The notes: generated by a model from the sequence alone, not told the origin. Counted from the first letter of the stretch, positions 1-6,774 are shown. The stretch: 7,260 bases of DNA from an uncultured Chthonomonas sp. (GCA_903886985.1 CAISOI010000554.1:1-7260), one strand, 5' to 3'. Translations and numbers: made by a program.

Positions 1-24
1 GGGTGGGTTTCGCATAGGGGAACT

Positions 25-53
25 TTGATAGTGTGAGATTGGTAACAAGGCAA
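25..53 (-). promoter_or_regulatory. Weak candidate sigma70-type promoter reading out of the left edge
   Basis: On the minus strand, TTGCCT (48-53) and TATCAA (25-30) are separated by exactly 17 bases. Each matches the -35 and -10 consensus at 4 of 6 positions. It lies just beyond the terminator of the Met-rich protein gene, so it could serve a minus-strand gene outside the window. Such weak matches arise often by chance, so this is only a candidate. Nothing else was found in bases 1-65; all six frames there contain stops or are too short to judge. Confidence 0.18.
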
Positions 54-65
54 AATGTGGAGAAT

Positions 66-98
66 AAAAAATCGCCCGACGCAATCTGCGCCGGGCGA
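66..98 (-). terminator. Intrinsic (Rho-independent) terminator of the Met-rich protein gene
   Basis: A GC-rich inverted repeat is formed by TCGCCCG (72-78) and CGGGCGA (92-98). One A/C mismatch (79/91) follows, then CGCA (80-83) pairs with TGCG (87-90) around an ATC loop. Read on the minus strand, the hairpin is followed directly by six T residues (66-71). It lies about 20 bases after the stop codon of the gene at 120-983. The plus-strand side has no T run, so it works in one direction only. Confidence 0.9.
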
Positions 99-119
99 CT
101 ATTTCTGAAGTACGAACAA

Positions 120-983
120 CTACGGGCGACCGCCACCCCGAGGTGCTCCGAATCCACCACCCTGGAATGCCTGCATGGCTCCCTGCATTAGTGTATTTCG
201 GTCTTCGGCGGACATGTTCTGGAACATCTGCATGCCGGAGCGCATCATGTTGCCCATGAATTGTGAACGTACCGACGGGTCCATATTCATGAACATCTGC
301 ATTCCACTAGCCATAGACTGAGCCATTTGGTCAGGAGTCATGTTCATCATCATTTCCATCTGCTGTCGCTGCAGATCGAGATACTTCTCTTCAGGCGTCA
401 TTGCATCTGCCATCGGAGTCTTTGCATAGAAGATATAGACAGGGGCATTGTTGAACTGATTTGCGGTCAATTCCTGTGGGAAGTTCTGAGTGACGGTATA
501 ATCCTTTATTAGCGTACTCGCCTTTTTGGTGCCAGGATTCTCTAGCACTAAGCCCGCGTTCTGAATCTCGTCCATTGCACGTACCGCATTTGCGAGTTTT
601 TCGGGAGCAGGTATAACGCCAGCCTGAGATTGGCTCAAATAGATTCGACGCCAGGATGTACCCTTAAACTGGGCTGCAAGTGCATCCATCGTTTTGTCGA
701 TATTGTCTGACTCCGCAGTGAATTTAGGCATCGCCGGGACAAAAATCGTCGGGTCGACCAAAATGCGAACTTCGAATTTCTTTGCCTGTTCACCTATAAT
801 TGTCTTCAGTTCCGCAAGGTAGTTTCGAGCAGGCGGGCGTACTTGACGACCTACGCCACCGCGTTGCGAATTGGGACCGGGTGCCCCGCCTTGTCCAGTC
901 AATTGAGCCAACGACGCGGATTGCGATCCCGTAATGCAGACTAACGCCAATCCGACGGTTCCAAGTTTAAGCCATTTCTCCAT
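120..983 (-). CDS. Exported protein with STN-like domain and C-terminal Met-rich triple repeat, function unknown
   Basis: This 287-residue protein starts with a signal peptide: basic MEKWLK, a hydrophobic stretch to about residue 17, and a likely cut after ASLA (residues 23-26). A flexible Gly/Pro/Gln/Arg segment (about 29-53) follows. Residues 55-117 have the helix/strand pattern of secretin/TonB short N-terminal (STN) domains: a helix (LAELKTIIGEQ), a strand ending in ILVDPT, and then a helix (IDKTMDALAAQF). This resemblance is read by eye and not proven. Residues 208-273 contain three Met-rich repeats, with 19 Met between residues 209 and 270, followed by a Gly/Arg-rich tail. The start is supported by GGAGG nine bases upstream, and an intrinsic terminator follows the stop. 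It is probably its own transcription unit downstream of the ABC-F gene. No enzyme motif is visible. A scaffold, assembly or metal-binding role is possible but unproven. Confidence 0.85.
   Translation of the reverse strand: MEKWLKLGTVGLALVCITGSQSASLAQLTGQGGAPGPNSQRGGVGRQVRPPARNYLAELKTIIGEQAKKFEVRILVDPTIFVPAMPKFTAESDNIDKTMDALAAQFKGTSWRRIYLSQSQAGVIPAPEKLANAVRAMDEIQNAGLVLENPGTKKASTLIKDYTVTQNFPQELTANQFNNAPVYIFYAKTPMADAMTPEEKYLDLQRQQMEMMMNMTPDQMAQSMASGMQMFMNMDPSVRSQFMGNMMRSGMQMFQNMSAEDRNTLMQGAMQAFQGGGFGAPRGGGRP
165..362 (-). repeat. Three tandem Met-rich repeats of 21-23 residues within the exported protein
   Basis: Residues 208-228, 229-251 and 252-273 each begin with QM. They share the pattern Q-M-x-x-N-M-(T/D/S)-(P/A)-x-x-(Q/R), then a helical stretch with further Met residues (QMFMNMDPS and QMFQNMSAE in copies 2 and 3; QMEMMMNMTPD in copy 1 has two extra residues). 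At DNA level only short blocks are shared, for example GAACATCTGCAT on the plus strand near 222-233 and 294-305. The duplication is therefore old and diverged at the third positions. Confidence 0.75.
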
Positions 984-990
984 GGTGGAG

Positions 991-997
991 CTCCTCC
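991..997 (-). promoter_or_regulatory. Ribosome binding site of the Met-rich protein gene
   Basis: On the minus strand GGAGGAG is read at 997-991. The GGAGG core ends nine bases before the ATG at 983-981. It is the only strong Shine-Dalgarno on the minus strand in the window and it fixes the start. It overlaps the palindrome GGAGCTCC (987-994), which could partly sequester it in the mRNA. Confidence 0.8.
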
Positions 998-1043
998 AAA
1001 TTCATCTCACAAAAAGAAAGCATAATTACGCTTAACCACTAAA

Positions 1044-1049
1044 AGTATA
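1044..1049 (-). promoter_or_regulatory. Candidate -10 element for the Met-rich protein gene
   Basis: The minus strand reads TATACT here (5 of 6 matches to TATAAT), about 60 bases upstream of the ATG at 983 and after the stop of the ABC-F gene. No good -35 box lies 16-18 bases upstream. If functional, it would give the gene its own transcript separate from the ABC-F gene. Confidence 0.3.
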
Positions 1050-1089
1050 ACGCACTACCATTGGTTCAGGTTTCGTTATTTCAAATAGT

Positions 1090-2895
1090 TTACCGTCTTT
1101 GTTCAAGTTCTTCCCATCTCGCATACAGTGCAGTTACAACACCTTTTGCAGTACCGACATCTTCCCAGCATTTTGCGAGGGCAACAGGGTCGCTTGCCAC
1201 TTTGGGATCGACCATCATCTGCTCTAACCGCTGCACTTCCTGTTCCGCAGTACTGATGGTTGCTTCCATATTTAAAAGCTCTTTGCGCTCAGCTGCGTTG
1301 AGCTTTGGCTTTTCGCTGGCTTTGGGTTTCGTTTCACCCGATTTATTGCCGTTGTCTGACTTTGAAGAATCCTCCGAGAATCCAGACTGCAACGCTTCCC
1401 ACTGGGAATAATCGGCGACGTACCGGTGTCCGCCTTTGCCGTCCAACGCAAGAATCTCGGTCGAAACTCGATCGAGAAGGTATCGGTCGTGAGTTACGAG
1501 CACAACAGCGCCGGGAAAGTCTCGCATAGATTCTTCTAATATCTCAAGCGATGGAATATCGAGATCATTTGTCGGTTCGTCGAGAATCAGAATGTCCGCC
1601 GGCGAGAGCATCATCTGAGCCATCAAGACACGCGCCTGCTCACCACCACTCAAGTTTCCAATAGGCATTTCAAGTTGGTCCACCGGAAACAACAGTCGCT
1701 TCGCCCAAGCCGCGACATGCATACTCTGGCCTTGATAGAGCAGGTTGTCACCATCCGGACAAAGTGCGCGGCGTAGACTGACTTTCGGATCCAGAGGTGC
1801 ACGCTTTTGATCGAAATAGACTCGCCGAAGGCTGTCTGCCTCTACTGTCTCACCTGCATCTGGCTTGAGGTCGCCCATAAGTATGCGAAGGAGGGTGGTC
1901 TTTCCACTGCCGTTTGGTCCGAGAAGGCCGAGCCGCGTTTGCGGAGTCAGAGTGAGGTCTAAATTATTGAAGAGCAGCTTGCCGCCCATCGCTTTATTTA
2001 TGCCTCTGCCGACAAATAGCTCTCGTGTTTTTCTACCAGAACCCGAAAAATCAATGCTCGCTGCACTTCCAAGGTTGTTGCGATATTTCACCTCAGCGAG
2101 ATCACCAATGAGCTTGTGCGCCTCACGGATACGATAATCTGCTTTGGTAGTACGGGCCTGGGGATTGCGCCGGAGCCATTCTACTTCGCGCTTTACAATG
2201 CTTTCGAGCGCATCTTGTTGATGCACCTGTCCGGCGAGATAGTTTTCCTTCTCTTCCAAAAATCTGCTGTAATTTCCCTTGATGCTCAGGAAACCGTCTG
2301 CATATTGCTTGTTCAATTCCACAATACGATTGGTAACGTTTTCGAGGAAATACCTATCGTGAGTCACCACTGCGACAGCAAAAGGAGCATCTCGGAGTAG
2401 CTCTTCCAGCCAGATGATTCCCTGAAGATCAAGGTGATTTGTAGGTTCATCAAGGATCAGAATATCTGGTTCTCGAATCAACTCGCGTGCTATGGAGACT
2501 CGTTTTTGCCAGCCGCCCGAGAGAGAAGCAACAACCAGATCTTCGTCTGGAAATTGCAAACGAGCGAGCAACATCATCACTTCAAATTCGCGTTCGTGGT
2601 GATCGAGAGGACTATCTGCCAGAGCGCCCATCAATACAGAATTCATGGTGGCGCCCTCAGGAAACTTGTCCATTTGGGAAACGAAGCCGATGCGAACACC
2701 GCGACGCGAAGAAACTGTGCCTTTATCTGGCTTTTCTAAACCGGCAATAATTTTGAGGAGAGTAGACTTCCCGGCTCCGTTTGGTCCTATAAGACCGAGC
2801 CTTTCACCTTCATCTATTCCAAAACTAATATCACGAAAGAGCGGGCGTGGCCCGAAGGACTTTGTAAGAGATTGAACACTTAATAGAAAACTCAT
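1090..2895 (-). CDS. uup: ABC-F family ATPase, Uup type
   Basis: This 601-residue protein has two complete ABC domains and no membrane segment. Domain 1 has Walker A GPNGAGKST (37-45), signature LSGGW (125-129), Walker B ILILDE (145-150) and THD (178-180). Domain 2 has GPNGSGKTT (326-334), Q-loop at 359-363, LSGGE (415-419), ILILDE (435-440) and THD (468-470). A charged linker (about 505-530) leads to a C-terminal coiled coil (about 531-600). The W in the first signature, the YFDQKRAPLDP stretch after the second Walker A and the coiled-coil tail are features of E. coli Uup (about 635 residues) and separate it from EttA-like members. ABC-F proteins act on ribosomes in the cytoplasm; Uup has been linked to ribosome assembly and to precise excision of transposons. 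All ATPase residues are intact. The start at MSFLLSVQSL fits the family, though no Shine-Dalgarno precedes it. It is divergent from the plus-strand genes. Antibiotic resistance cannot be inferred. Confidence 0.95.
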   Translation of the reverse strand: MSFLLSVQSLTKSFGPRPLFRDISFGIDEGERLGLIGPNGAGKSTLLKIIAGLEKPDKGTVSSRRGVRIGFVSQMDKFPEGATMNSVLMGALADSPLDHHEREFEVMMLLARLQFPDEDLVVASLSGGWQKRVSIARELIREPDILILDEPTNHLDLQGIIWLEELLRDAPFAVAVVTHDRYFLENVTNRIVELNKQYADGFLSIKGNYSRFLEEKENYLAGQVHQQDALESIVKREVEWLRRNPQARTTKADYRIREAHKLIGDLAEVKYRNNLGSAASIDFSGSGRKTRELFVGRGINKAMGGKLLFNNLDLTLTPQTRLGLLGPNGSGKTTLLRILMGDLKPDAGETVEADSLRRVYFDQKRAPLDPKVSLRRALCPDGDNLLYQGQSMHVAAWAKRLLFPVDQLEMPIGNLSGGEQARVLMAQMMLSPADILILDEPTNDLDIPSLEILEESMRDFPGAVVLVTHDRYLLDRVSTEILALDGKGGHRYVADYSQWEALQSGFSEDSSKSDNGNKSGETKPKASEKPKLNAAERKELLNMEATISTAEQEVQRLEQMMVDPKVASDPVALAKCWEDVGTAKGVVTALYARWEELEQRR

Positions 2896-2901
2896 ACCTA
2901 T

Positions 2902-2930
2902 AGTTTACTCGGTGATAGTGCATTGAACAA
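2902..2930 (-). promoter_or_regulatory. Candidate promoter of the ABC-F gene, possibly giving a leaderless mRNA
   Basis: The minus strand reads TTGTTC (2925-2930), 17 bases, then TAAACT (2902-2907). These match the -35 and -10 consensus at 3 and 4 of 6 positions. The -10 box ends only six bases before the ATG at 2895, so transcription would begin at or next to the start codon. This fits the absence of a ribosome binding site. The match is weak and needs experimental support. Confidence 0.25.
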
Positions 2931-3043
2931 ACTCATGGGTCAGGCAGGAGATTTTGAATGCGACGGGGAAATCGAATCCTAACCCGTTTAATGAAAGATT
3001 TGTGGTGAACGTACCGAAGATTGGTTGTTCGGCCACGCGAGTC

Positions 3044-3050
3044 AAGGAGG
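3044..3050 (+). promoter_or_regulatory. Strong ribosome binding site deciding a GTG start
   Basis: AAGGAGG lies seven bases before GTG at 3058. It chooses this GTG over the in-frame TTG at 3025. An ATG two bases earlier (3056) is out of frame and is followed at once by TGA, so it cannot be the productive start. Confidence 0.85.
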
Positions 3051-3057
3051 CACTAAT

Positions 3058-3282
3058 GTGAAAAAAGAAATTCATCCGGGCGTGGTAGCTGTGGCGGTTG
3101 CTTTTGTTGTAGTCGTGGTGGGCTACTTCTATTACAAAGAGATGGGCAGTGTCGGCACGCTTCCCTATGGCGCTGTTGGTAATGCAGGTCCTTTTGCACC
3201 AGGCGGTGCAGCGAACAAAAATCAAGGTACCAATAATGGTGCTGCAACAAAATTGCGCGGCAGCCCTGACGCCCCAAGATAG
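3058..3282 (+). CDS. Small single-pass membrane protein, function unknown
   Basis: This 74-residue protein opens with a short basic N-terminus (VKKEIHPG). A membrane segment of about 19 residues follows, very rich in Val and Ala, ending in an aromatic belt (GYFYYK). The tail of about 45 residues is rich in Gly, Pro, Ala and Asn and has no predicted fold. The basic N-terminus suggests the tail faces outward. The hydrophobic stretch also resembles an uncleaved signal anchor; no signal-peptidase site or lipobox is clear. The start is GTG, fixed by AAGGAGG at 3044-3050. The oxidoreductase gene begins 49 bases downstream on the same strand, so the two are probably co-transcribed. No family is recognised. 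Confidence 0.75.
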   Translation: MKKEIHPGVVAVAVAFVVVVVGYFYYKEMGSVGTLPYGAVGNAGPFAPGGAANKNQGTNNGAATKLRGSPDAPR

Positions 3283-3331
3283 AATCAACTCTAAGTGCAA
3301 ATTCAATCCAACTTCAAAGCGAGCTTTTTAT

Positions 3332-4666
3332 ATGTCTGAAATTCAATCAAACGGTCCGACCCGTCGCGCCTTTATTAAAAACGTATCTCTTGCCGCGGGA
3401 ATAGCAGGCTTGGGCGGCATTTGGACAGAGGGCGAAGCGCGGGCTTCCCAAAGTCCCAATGAAAAACTAAATGTTGTGTTTGTCGGCGTTGGCGGCAAGG
3501 GAGCAGGCGACCTTGTCGAGATTGGTGGTGATCCCGGTGTTAACGTGGTTGCACTTTGTGACGTCGATGAAACGCGGGCCGCGGCCTCTTTCAATAAATA
3601 TCCGAATGTCAAAAAATATGCAGATTTCCGCGTAATGCTCGACAAAGAGCACAAGAATATCGATGCGGTTGTCGTGAGTACCCCTGACCATTGTCATGCT
3701 GTGATTGCAGTTATGGCGATGAAGATGGGCAAACACGTCTACTGCCAGAAGCCGCTTGCACACTCCATTCAGGAAGTGCGTACGATGCAAGATGTCGCGA
3801 AGCGCATGAAGGTAGTTACCCAGATGGGAACTCAAGCACATCCAACGTACGCCAGAACAGTTGAACTCATCCAGAGCGGTGCTATAGGCAATGTACACGA
3901 AGTACATGTTGTGACAGATCGCCCTGCAGGTTGGTGGCCGCAGGGAATGACTTCAGCACCAACAACGGAACCTACGCCCGCAACACTCAACTGGGACCTA
4001 TGGCTCGGTCCAGCCGCTAAGAGAGAATACAGTTCGAAATACTTGCCATTTGTATGGCGCGGTTGGTGGGATTTCGGAACTGGAGCAATGGGCGATATGG
4101 CCTGTCACTTGCTGGACGGTCCCTATTGGGCACTCAATCTGAAATATCCGACCTCAGTTTCAGCGGTTTCTGATCAAATATCCCCATTGAGTCCACCGCT
4201 TTGGTCCATCGTTACCTATGAGTTTCCAAAACGCGGAAAGATGCCCCCGGTCAAACTCATCTGGTATGACGGCAAAAAGCTGCCGCCAGTGGAATTATTG
4301 GAAGGACATAAGATAGAGAATGGGTCCCTTTTCGTTGGTGACAATGGCAAACTTCTGAAGGAGCATGGTGACAGTGAACCCATTTTGCTTCCAGAGGGCA
4401 AGTTCGCCGATTTCAAAGGACCTGCTGAAACCATTAAGCGATATACGAACCACTATAAGCAGTGGGTCGATGCGTGCAAAACCGGTGGCGAAACAGGAAG
4501 TAATTTCGAATACGCCTGCCCGCTAACAGAAACTGCTTTGCTTGCAAATGTTGCCCTTCGCACTGGCAAGAAGATAGAATGGAACGGCAAAAAGATGCGT
4601 GCTACAAATGCGCCTGAAGCAGAGCAATATGTGAAGTACCAATTCAGATCCGGCTACAAGCTGTAA
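3332..4666 (+). CDS. Tat-exported Gfo/Idh/MocA family oxidoreductase
   Basis: This 444-residue protein starts with a twin-arginine signal: TRRAFIK (10-16), an Ala/Gly-rich hydrophobic stretch, and a likely cut after ARA (36-38). The mature N-terminus holds a Rossmann fold with GVGGKGAGD (52-60) and an acidic residue after the second strand (CDVDE, 76-80) for NAD(P) binding. YCQKP (137-141) replaces the usual EKP and keeps the catalytic-type Lys140. The C-terminal domain has FGTGAMGDMACH (248-259), where Asp255 and His259 match the conserved D-x-x-x-H positions. Family members oxidise or epimerise sugars and cyclitols; this exported subgroup probably acts on a carbohydrate outside the cytoplasm after folding with its cofactor inside. 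The substrate cannot be told. ATG 3332 is chosen because it puts the Tat motif at residue 10; a longer in-frame extension upstream would bury it. The ribosome binding site is weak, which may mean coupling to the upstream small gene. Confidence 0.92.
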   Translation: MSEIQSNGPTRRAFIKNVSLAAGIAGLGGIWTEGEARASQSPNEKLNVVFVGVGGKGAGDLVEIGGDPGVNVVALCDVDETRAAASFNKYPNVKKYADFRVMLDKEHKNIDAVVVSTPDHCHAVIAVMAMKMGKHVYCQKPLAHSIQEVRTMQDVAKRMKVVTQMGTQAHPTYARTVELIQSGAIGNVHEVHVVTDRPAGWWPQGMTSAPTTEPTPATLNWDLWLGPAAKREYSSKYLPFVWRGWWDFGTGAMGDMACHLLDGPYWALNLKYPTSVSAVSDQISPLSPPLWSIVTYEFPKRGKMPPVKLIWYDGKKLPPVELLEGHKIENGSLFVGDNGKLLKEHGDSEPILLPEGKFADFKGPAETIKRYTNHYKQWVDACKTGGETGSNFEYACPLTETALLANVALRTGKKIEWNGKKMRATNAPEAEQYVKYQFRSGYKL

Positions 4667-4687
4667 TCAATTGGATGAGGCAGTACG

Positions 4688-4816
4688 CTGATCAATAATG
4701 ACATTCAAAGAGGCAGAATCCGAAGCAGCCATTTTTTACCTGTTTTCGGTATTCTGCTTTTTTGTTGCTCTGCTCGTGTTCATTCTCAACAACCCAAACA
4801 TCTCGTTCTACTCTCT
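4688..4816 (+). other. In-frame upstream extension of the phosphatase-like gene, encoding a likely signal peptide
   Basis: The frame of the gene at 4817 stays open back to a TGA at 4676-4678. Translated, the stretch gives a basic segment (RGRIRSSH), a hydrophobic core (FLPVFGILLFCCSA), a polar cleavage region (RVHSQQ) and then PKHLVLLSVPGL, the first beta strand expected of an alkaline-phosphatase fold. There is no ATG, GTG or TTG in this frame. The best-placed alternative start is CTG at 4688, seven bases after GATGAGG (4674-4680); ATT (4703) or ATC (4718) are other rare choices. A one-base sequencing error near 4685-4700 joining the ATG at 4675 is an alternative explanation. Confidence 0.6.
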
Positions 4817-6757
4817 GTGCCCGGTTTGAAATCCGAGGATTTGGTCTCCCCACATTGTCCGACCTTACATACGATTGTTCGACAGAGTGCCGTAGGGTGG
4901 ATGGTCTGTCGAACTGCCCGAATCTCTGGGCAGACTCGCGAGCCAGAAGAGGCGGGATATGCAACTATTGGGGCTGGCGCGCGCGCGACCGCAGAGCCCT
5001 CTGCCCAATTGCCGGACCGAGATGCTTTAAACCATTTGATCACAATGAACAGTAAGCTCGATCATCCGGTGGAAATCGGTCTCCTTGGCAAATTACTCAT
5101 AAAATCTGGGTTGACTACAGCCATTCGCGGAAACGAAGACGAATTCCAACCGCGCCGTGCCGCGAGACTGATATTTGGAAATCCTACGGACTTCGACGGT
5201 GCCACAATCACCAATGCCGATAGTAGTAGACCTTTTGGAACCTCCTTTTGCATCCCCACTCTGACCCAATTGATGGCGAGCAATGTCACTCTCATCGACT
5301 TTGGAGATATTGCTCGTATAGATCGGTTTGCTACGAAGTGCCTGCCAGAAGTAGCGGATAAACATCGTGCCAATGCTTTGGAGAAATTGGATCAGCTTTT
5401 AGCTATGTTAAACACAAAGTATACGTGCGACCGATTAGTTCTCTTTGCTCCGGTTTCTGCAGAGAGTGCCGAAACAGGAGACAGGCTCGCACCCTTGCTC
5501 ATCTGGGGAGATGGAATTGTACCGGGGCTGATCTCTTCTCCCTCAACGCATATCGCAGGATTGGCAGTCAATACGGACCTTCTTCCATCGATTCTTCAAT
5601 TTTACGGTATTGCGCGTCCGACAGGTATAGATGGTCAACCATTGACGTTCGCTTCATCCATTTCAGTTGAGAACGTCGATGGGATATCCACGAACGACTG
5701 GTATCAAATGCATCGAAAATGGATGTCTCAATCCCGAATGCAGTCGAGACTCGGGGGATTTCCAACAGTCCAGACTGTGGCTATCCTGTTCGTTGGAATT
5801 ATTGCCGTTTGGTCGACGCGCAAAAAGTCGTACGGGGTTGAAAAGATCTGGATGGCAGGAGCCATACCGGTGATTTTGCCTTTTGCATTACTGGTTTTGC
5901 CAATTTTTGGTATCGGCAACGCTGTAATCGGAGAACTTCTAACCGCGATATTGGTGGTTGTGGGAGCTATTACGATTGCACGAAGTCAAAACAAAAAGCT
6001 CCTAATTATTTTCTTGCGTGCGTTTCTTGCATTGATGTTGTTGGATATGTTCACAGGTTGTCATTTATTATCTCATGCTTGGATGAGCTATTCGATCATG
6101 GAGGGCGCTCGGTATTACGGCATTGGTAATGAGTACGCTGGCACACTCTTTGCCTTAACCCTTTGTGTCGTAGGTGCGCAACCGCCAAAATCCAAATCGA
6201 TGCCGCTCTGGGCAAGAGTGATGATTATGTTGGTAGTGTTAATCGCCACCGGAGCACCGATGTTTGGCGCAAAGGCGGGCAGTGTTTTAGGTATGGCAAT
6301 TGGGTTCGGAATTGCCGGGATTGTTTGGTGGCGCGGCGCACTTAAAGCCGTTTATGTACTCGTTGCCGTTCCCGTAGCACTGGCTGCGCTGGGCGGGATG
6401 CTGGGCATTGATCTTATCTTGGGAGGCAAAACACACATTGCACGAGCACTGTTAAACGGAGGATCACTGACAAATATTGCATTGCGCAAACTCGAGCTAA
6501 ACGGCTACCTCCTTCTGCACAGTGTCTGGTCCATTGCGCTATTTTCAGCTGATGCTGCACTCTATTTCGTTTGGAAAAAGTCACATCTCAAAGAAACATC
6601 GGATACTAGAGGCACAATCTCGGGGCTAATATCCGGAGTGATCGCGTTGTTGCTGTTTAATGATGCTGGAGTAATCTCCGCCGCACTCGCACTCTTAATG
6701 TTTACCGGAGTGCTTGCACTTAACAAGGCGCAAGCTTCCCCCGTTAGCGAGCAATAG
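4817..6757 (+). CDS. Degenerate alkaline-phosphatase-fold domain fused to a polytopic membrane domain, function unknown
   Basis: From GTG 4817 the protein has 646 residues; about 43 more, including a signal peptide, are probably encoded upstream. The N-terminal half (1-290) follows the alkaline phosphatase/sulfatase fold: GLLGKLL (88-94), FGDIARID (162-169), PLLIWGDGIVPG (226-237) and NTDLLPSIL (252-260) match strand and loop positions of that superfamily. However, the metal-binding Asp after the first strand reads VPG, and the usual SDHG-type site reads FAPVSAES (210-217). The enzyme therefore looks inactive or altered. The C-terminal half (about 317-640) has around ten membrane segments with GARYYGIGNEYAG (430-442), GAKAG and FNDAGV (614-619). 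These motif blocks look like those I recall from uncharacterised bacterial membrane proteins; no function is known to me. The predicted layout is an extracytoplasmic phosphatase-like domain tethered to a membrane channel- or transferase-like module. It follows the oxidoreductase gene on the same strand. Confidence 0.85.
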   Translation: MPGLKSEDLVSPHCPTLHTIVRQSAVGWMVCRTARISGQTREPEEAGYATIGAGARATAEPSAQLPDRDALNHLITMNSKLDHPVEIGLLGKLLIKSGLTTAIRGNEDEFQPRRAARLIFGNPTDFDGATITNADSSRPFGTSFCIPTLTQLMASNVTLIDFGDIARIDRFATKCLPEVADKHRANALEKLDQLLAMLNTKYTCDRLVLFAPVSAESAETGDRLAPLLIWGDGIVPGLISSPSTHIAGLAVNTDLLPSILQFYGIARPTGIDGQPLTFASSISVENVDGISTNDWYQMHRKWMSQSRMQSRLGGFPTVQTVAILFVGIIAVWSTRKKSYGVEKIWMAGAIPVILPFALLVLPIFGIGNAVIGELLTAILVVVGAITIARSQNKKLLIIFLRAFLALMLLDMFTGCHLLSHAWMSYSIMEGARYYGIGNEYAGTLFALTLCVVGAQPPKSKSMPLWARVMIMLVVLIATGAPMFGAKAGSVLGMAIGFGIAGIVWWRGALKAVYVLVAVPVALAALGGMLGIDLILGGKTHIARALLNGGSLTNIALRKLELNGYLLLHSVWSIALFSADAALYFVWKKSHLKETSDTRGTISGLISGVIALLLFNDAGVISAALALLMFTGVLALNKAQASPVSEQ

Positions 6758-6774
6758 CTTAAGATATGCGCGCA

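Noticed and set aside
1057..1065. Short inverted repeat ACCATTGGT after the ABC-F stop
   Set aside because: Four-base arms with a one-base centre and no T run do not make a terminator.
2935..2982. Tiny plus-strand reading frame of 15 codons starting ATG at 2935
   Set aside because: It has no ribosome binding site and no recognisable leader-peptide features such as codon runs or a following attenuator.
2950..2990. tRNA-like T-arm string (ATCGAATCC) in the divergent intergenic region
   Set aside because: No matching acceptor stem, anticodon arm or CCA end can be folded around it.
2905..3306. Minus-strand reading frame of 133 codons across the divergent intergenic region and the small membrane gene
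   Set aside because: Its product has no domain or plausible composition, it overlaps the well-supported GTG-start gene with a strong ribosome binding site, and it has no ribosome binding site of its own.
3149..3331. Longer N-terminus for the Gfo/Idh/MocA protein
   Set aside because: The extension overlaps the small membrane gene in another frame and would place the twin-arginine motif about 70 residues in, where it could not serve as an export signal.
4712..4737. Possible terminator after the oxidoreductase gene (GGC...GCC followed by six T)
   Set aside because: The stem has only three continuous pairs with mismatches inside, and the T run lies within the likely signal-peptide coding sequence.
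4977..4987. Alternating GC tract of 11 bases
   Set aside because: It lies within coding sequence for a Gly/Ala/Arg stretch and is too short to suggest phase variation or a structural element.
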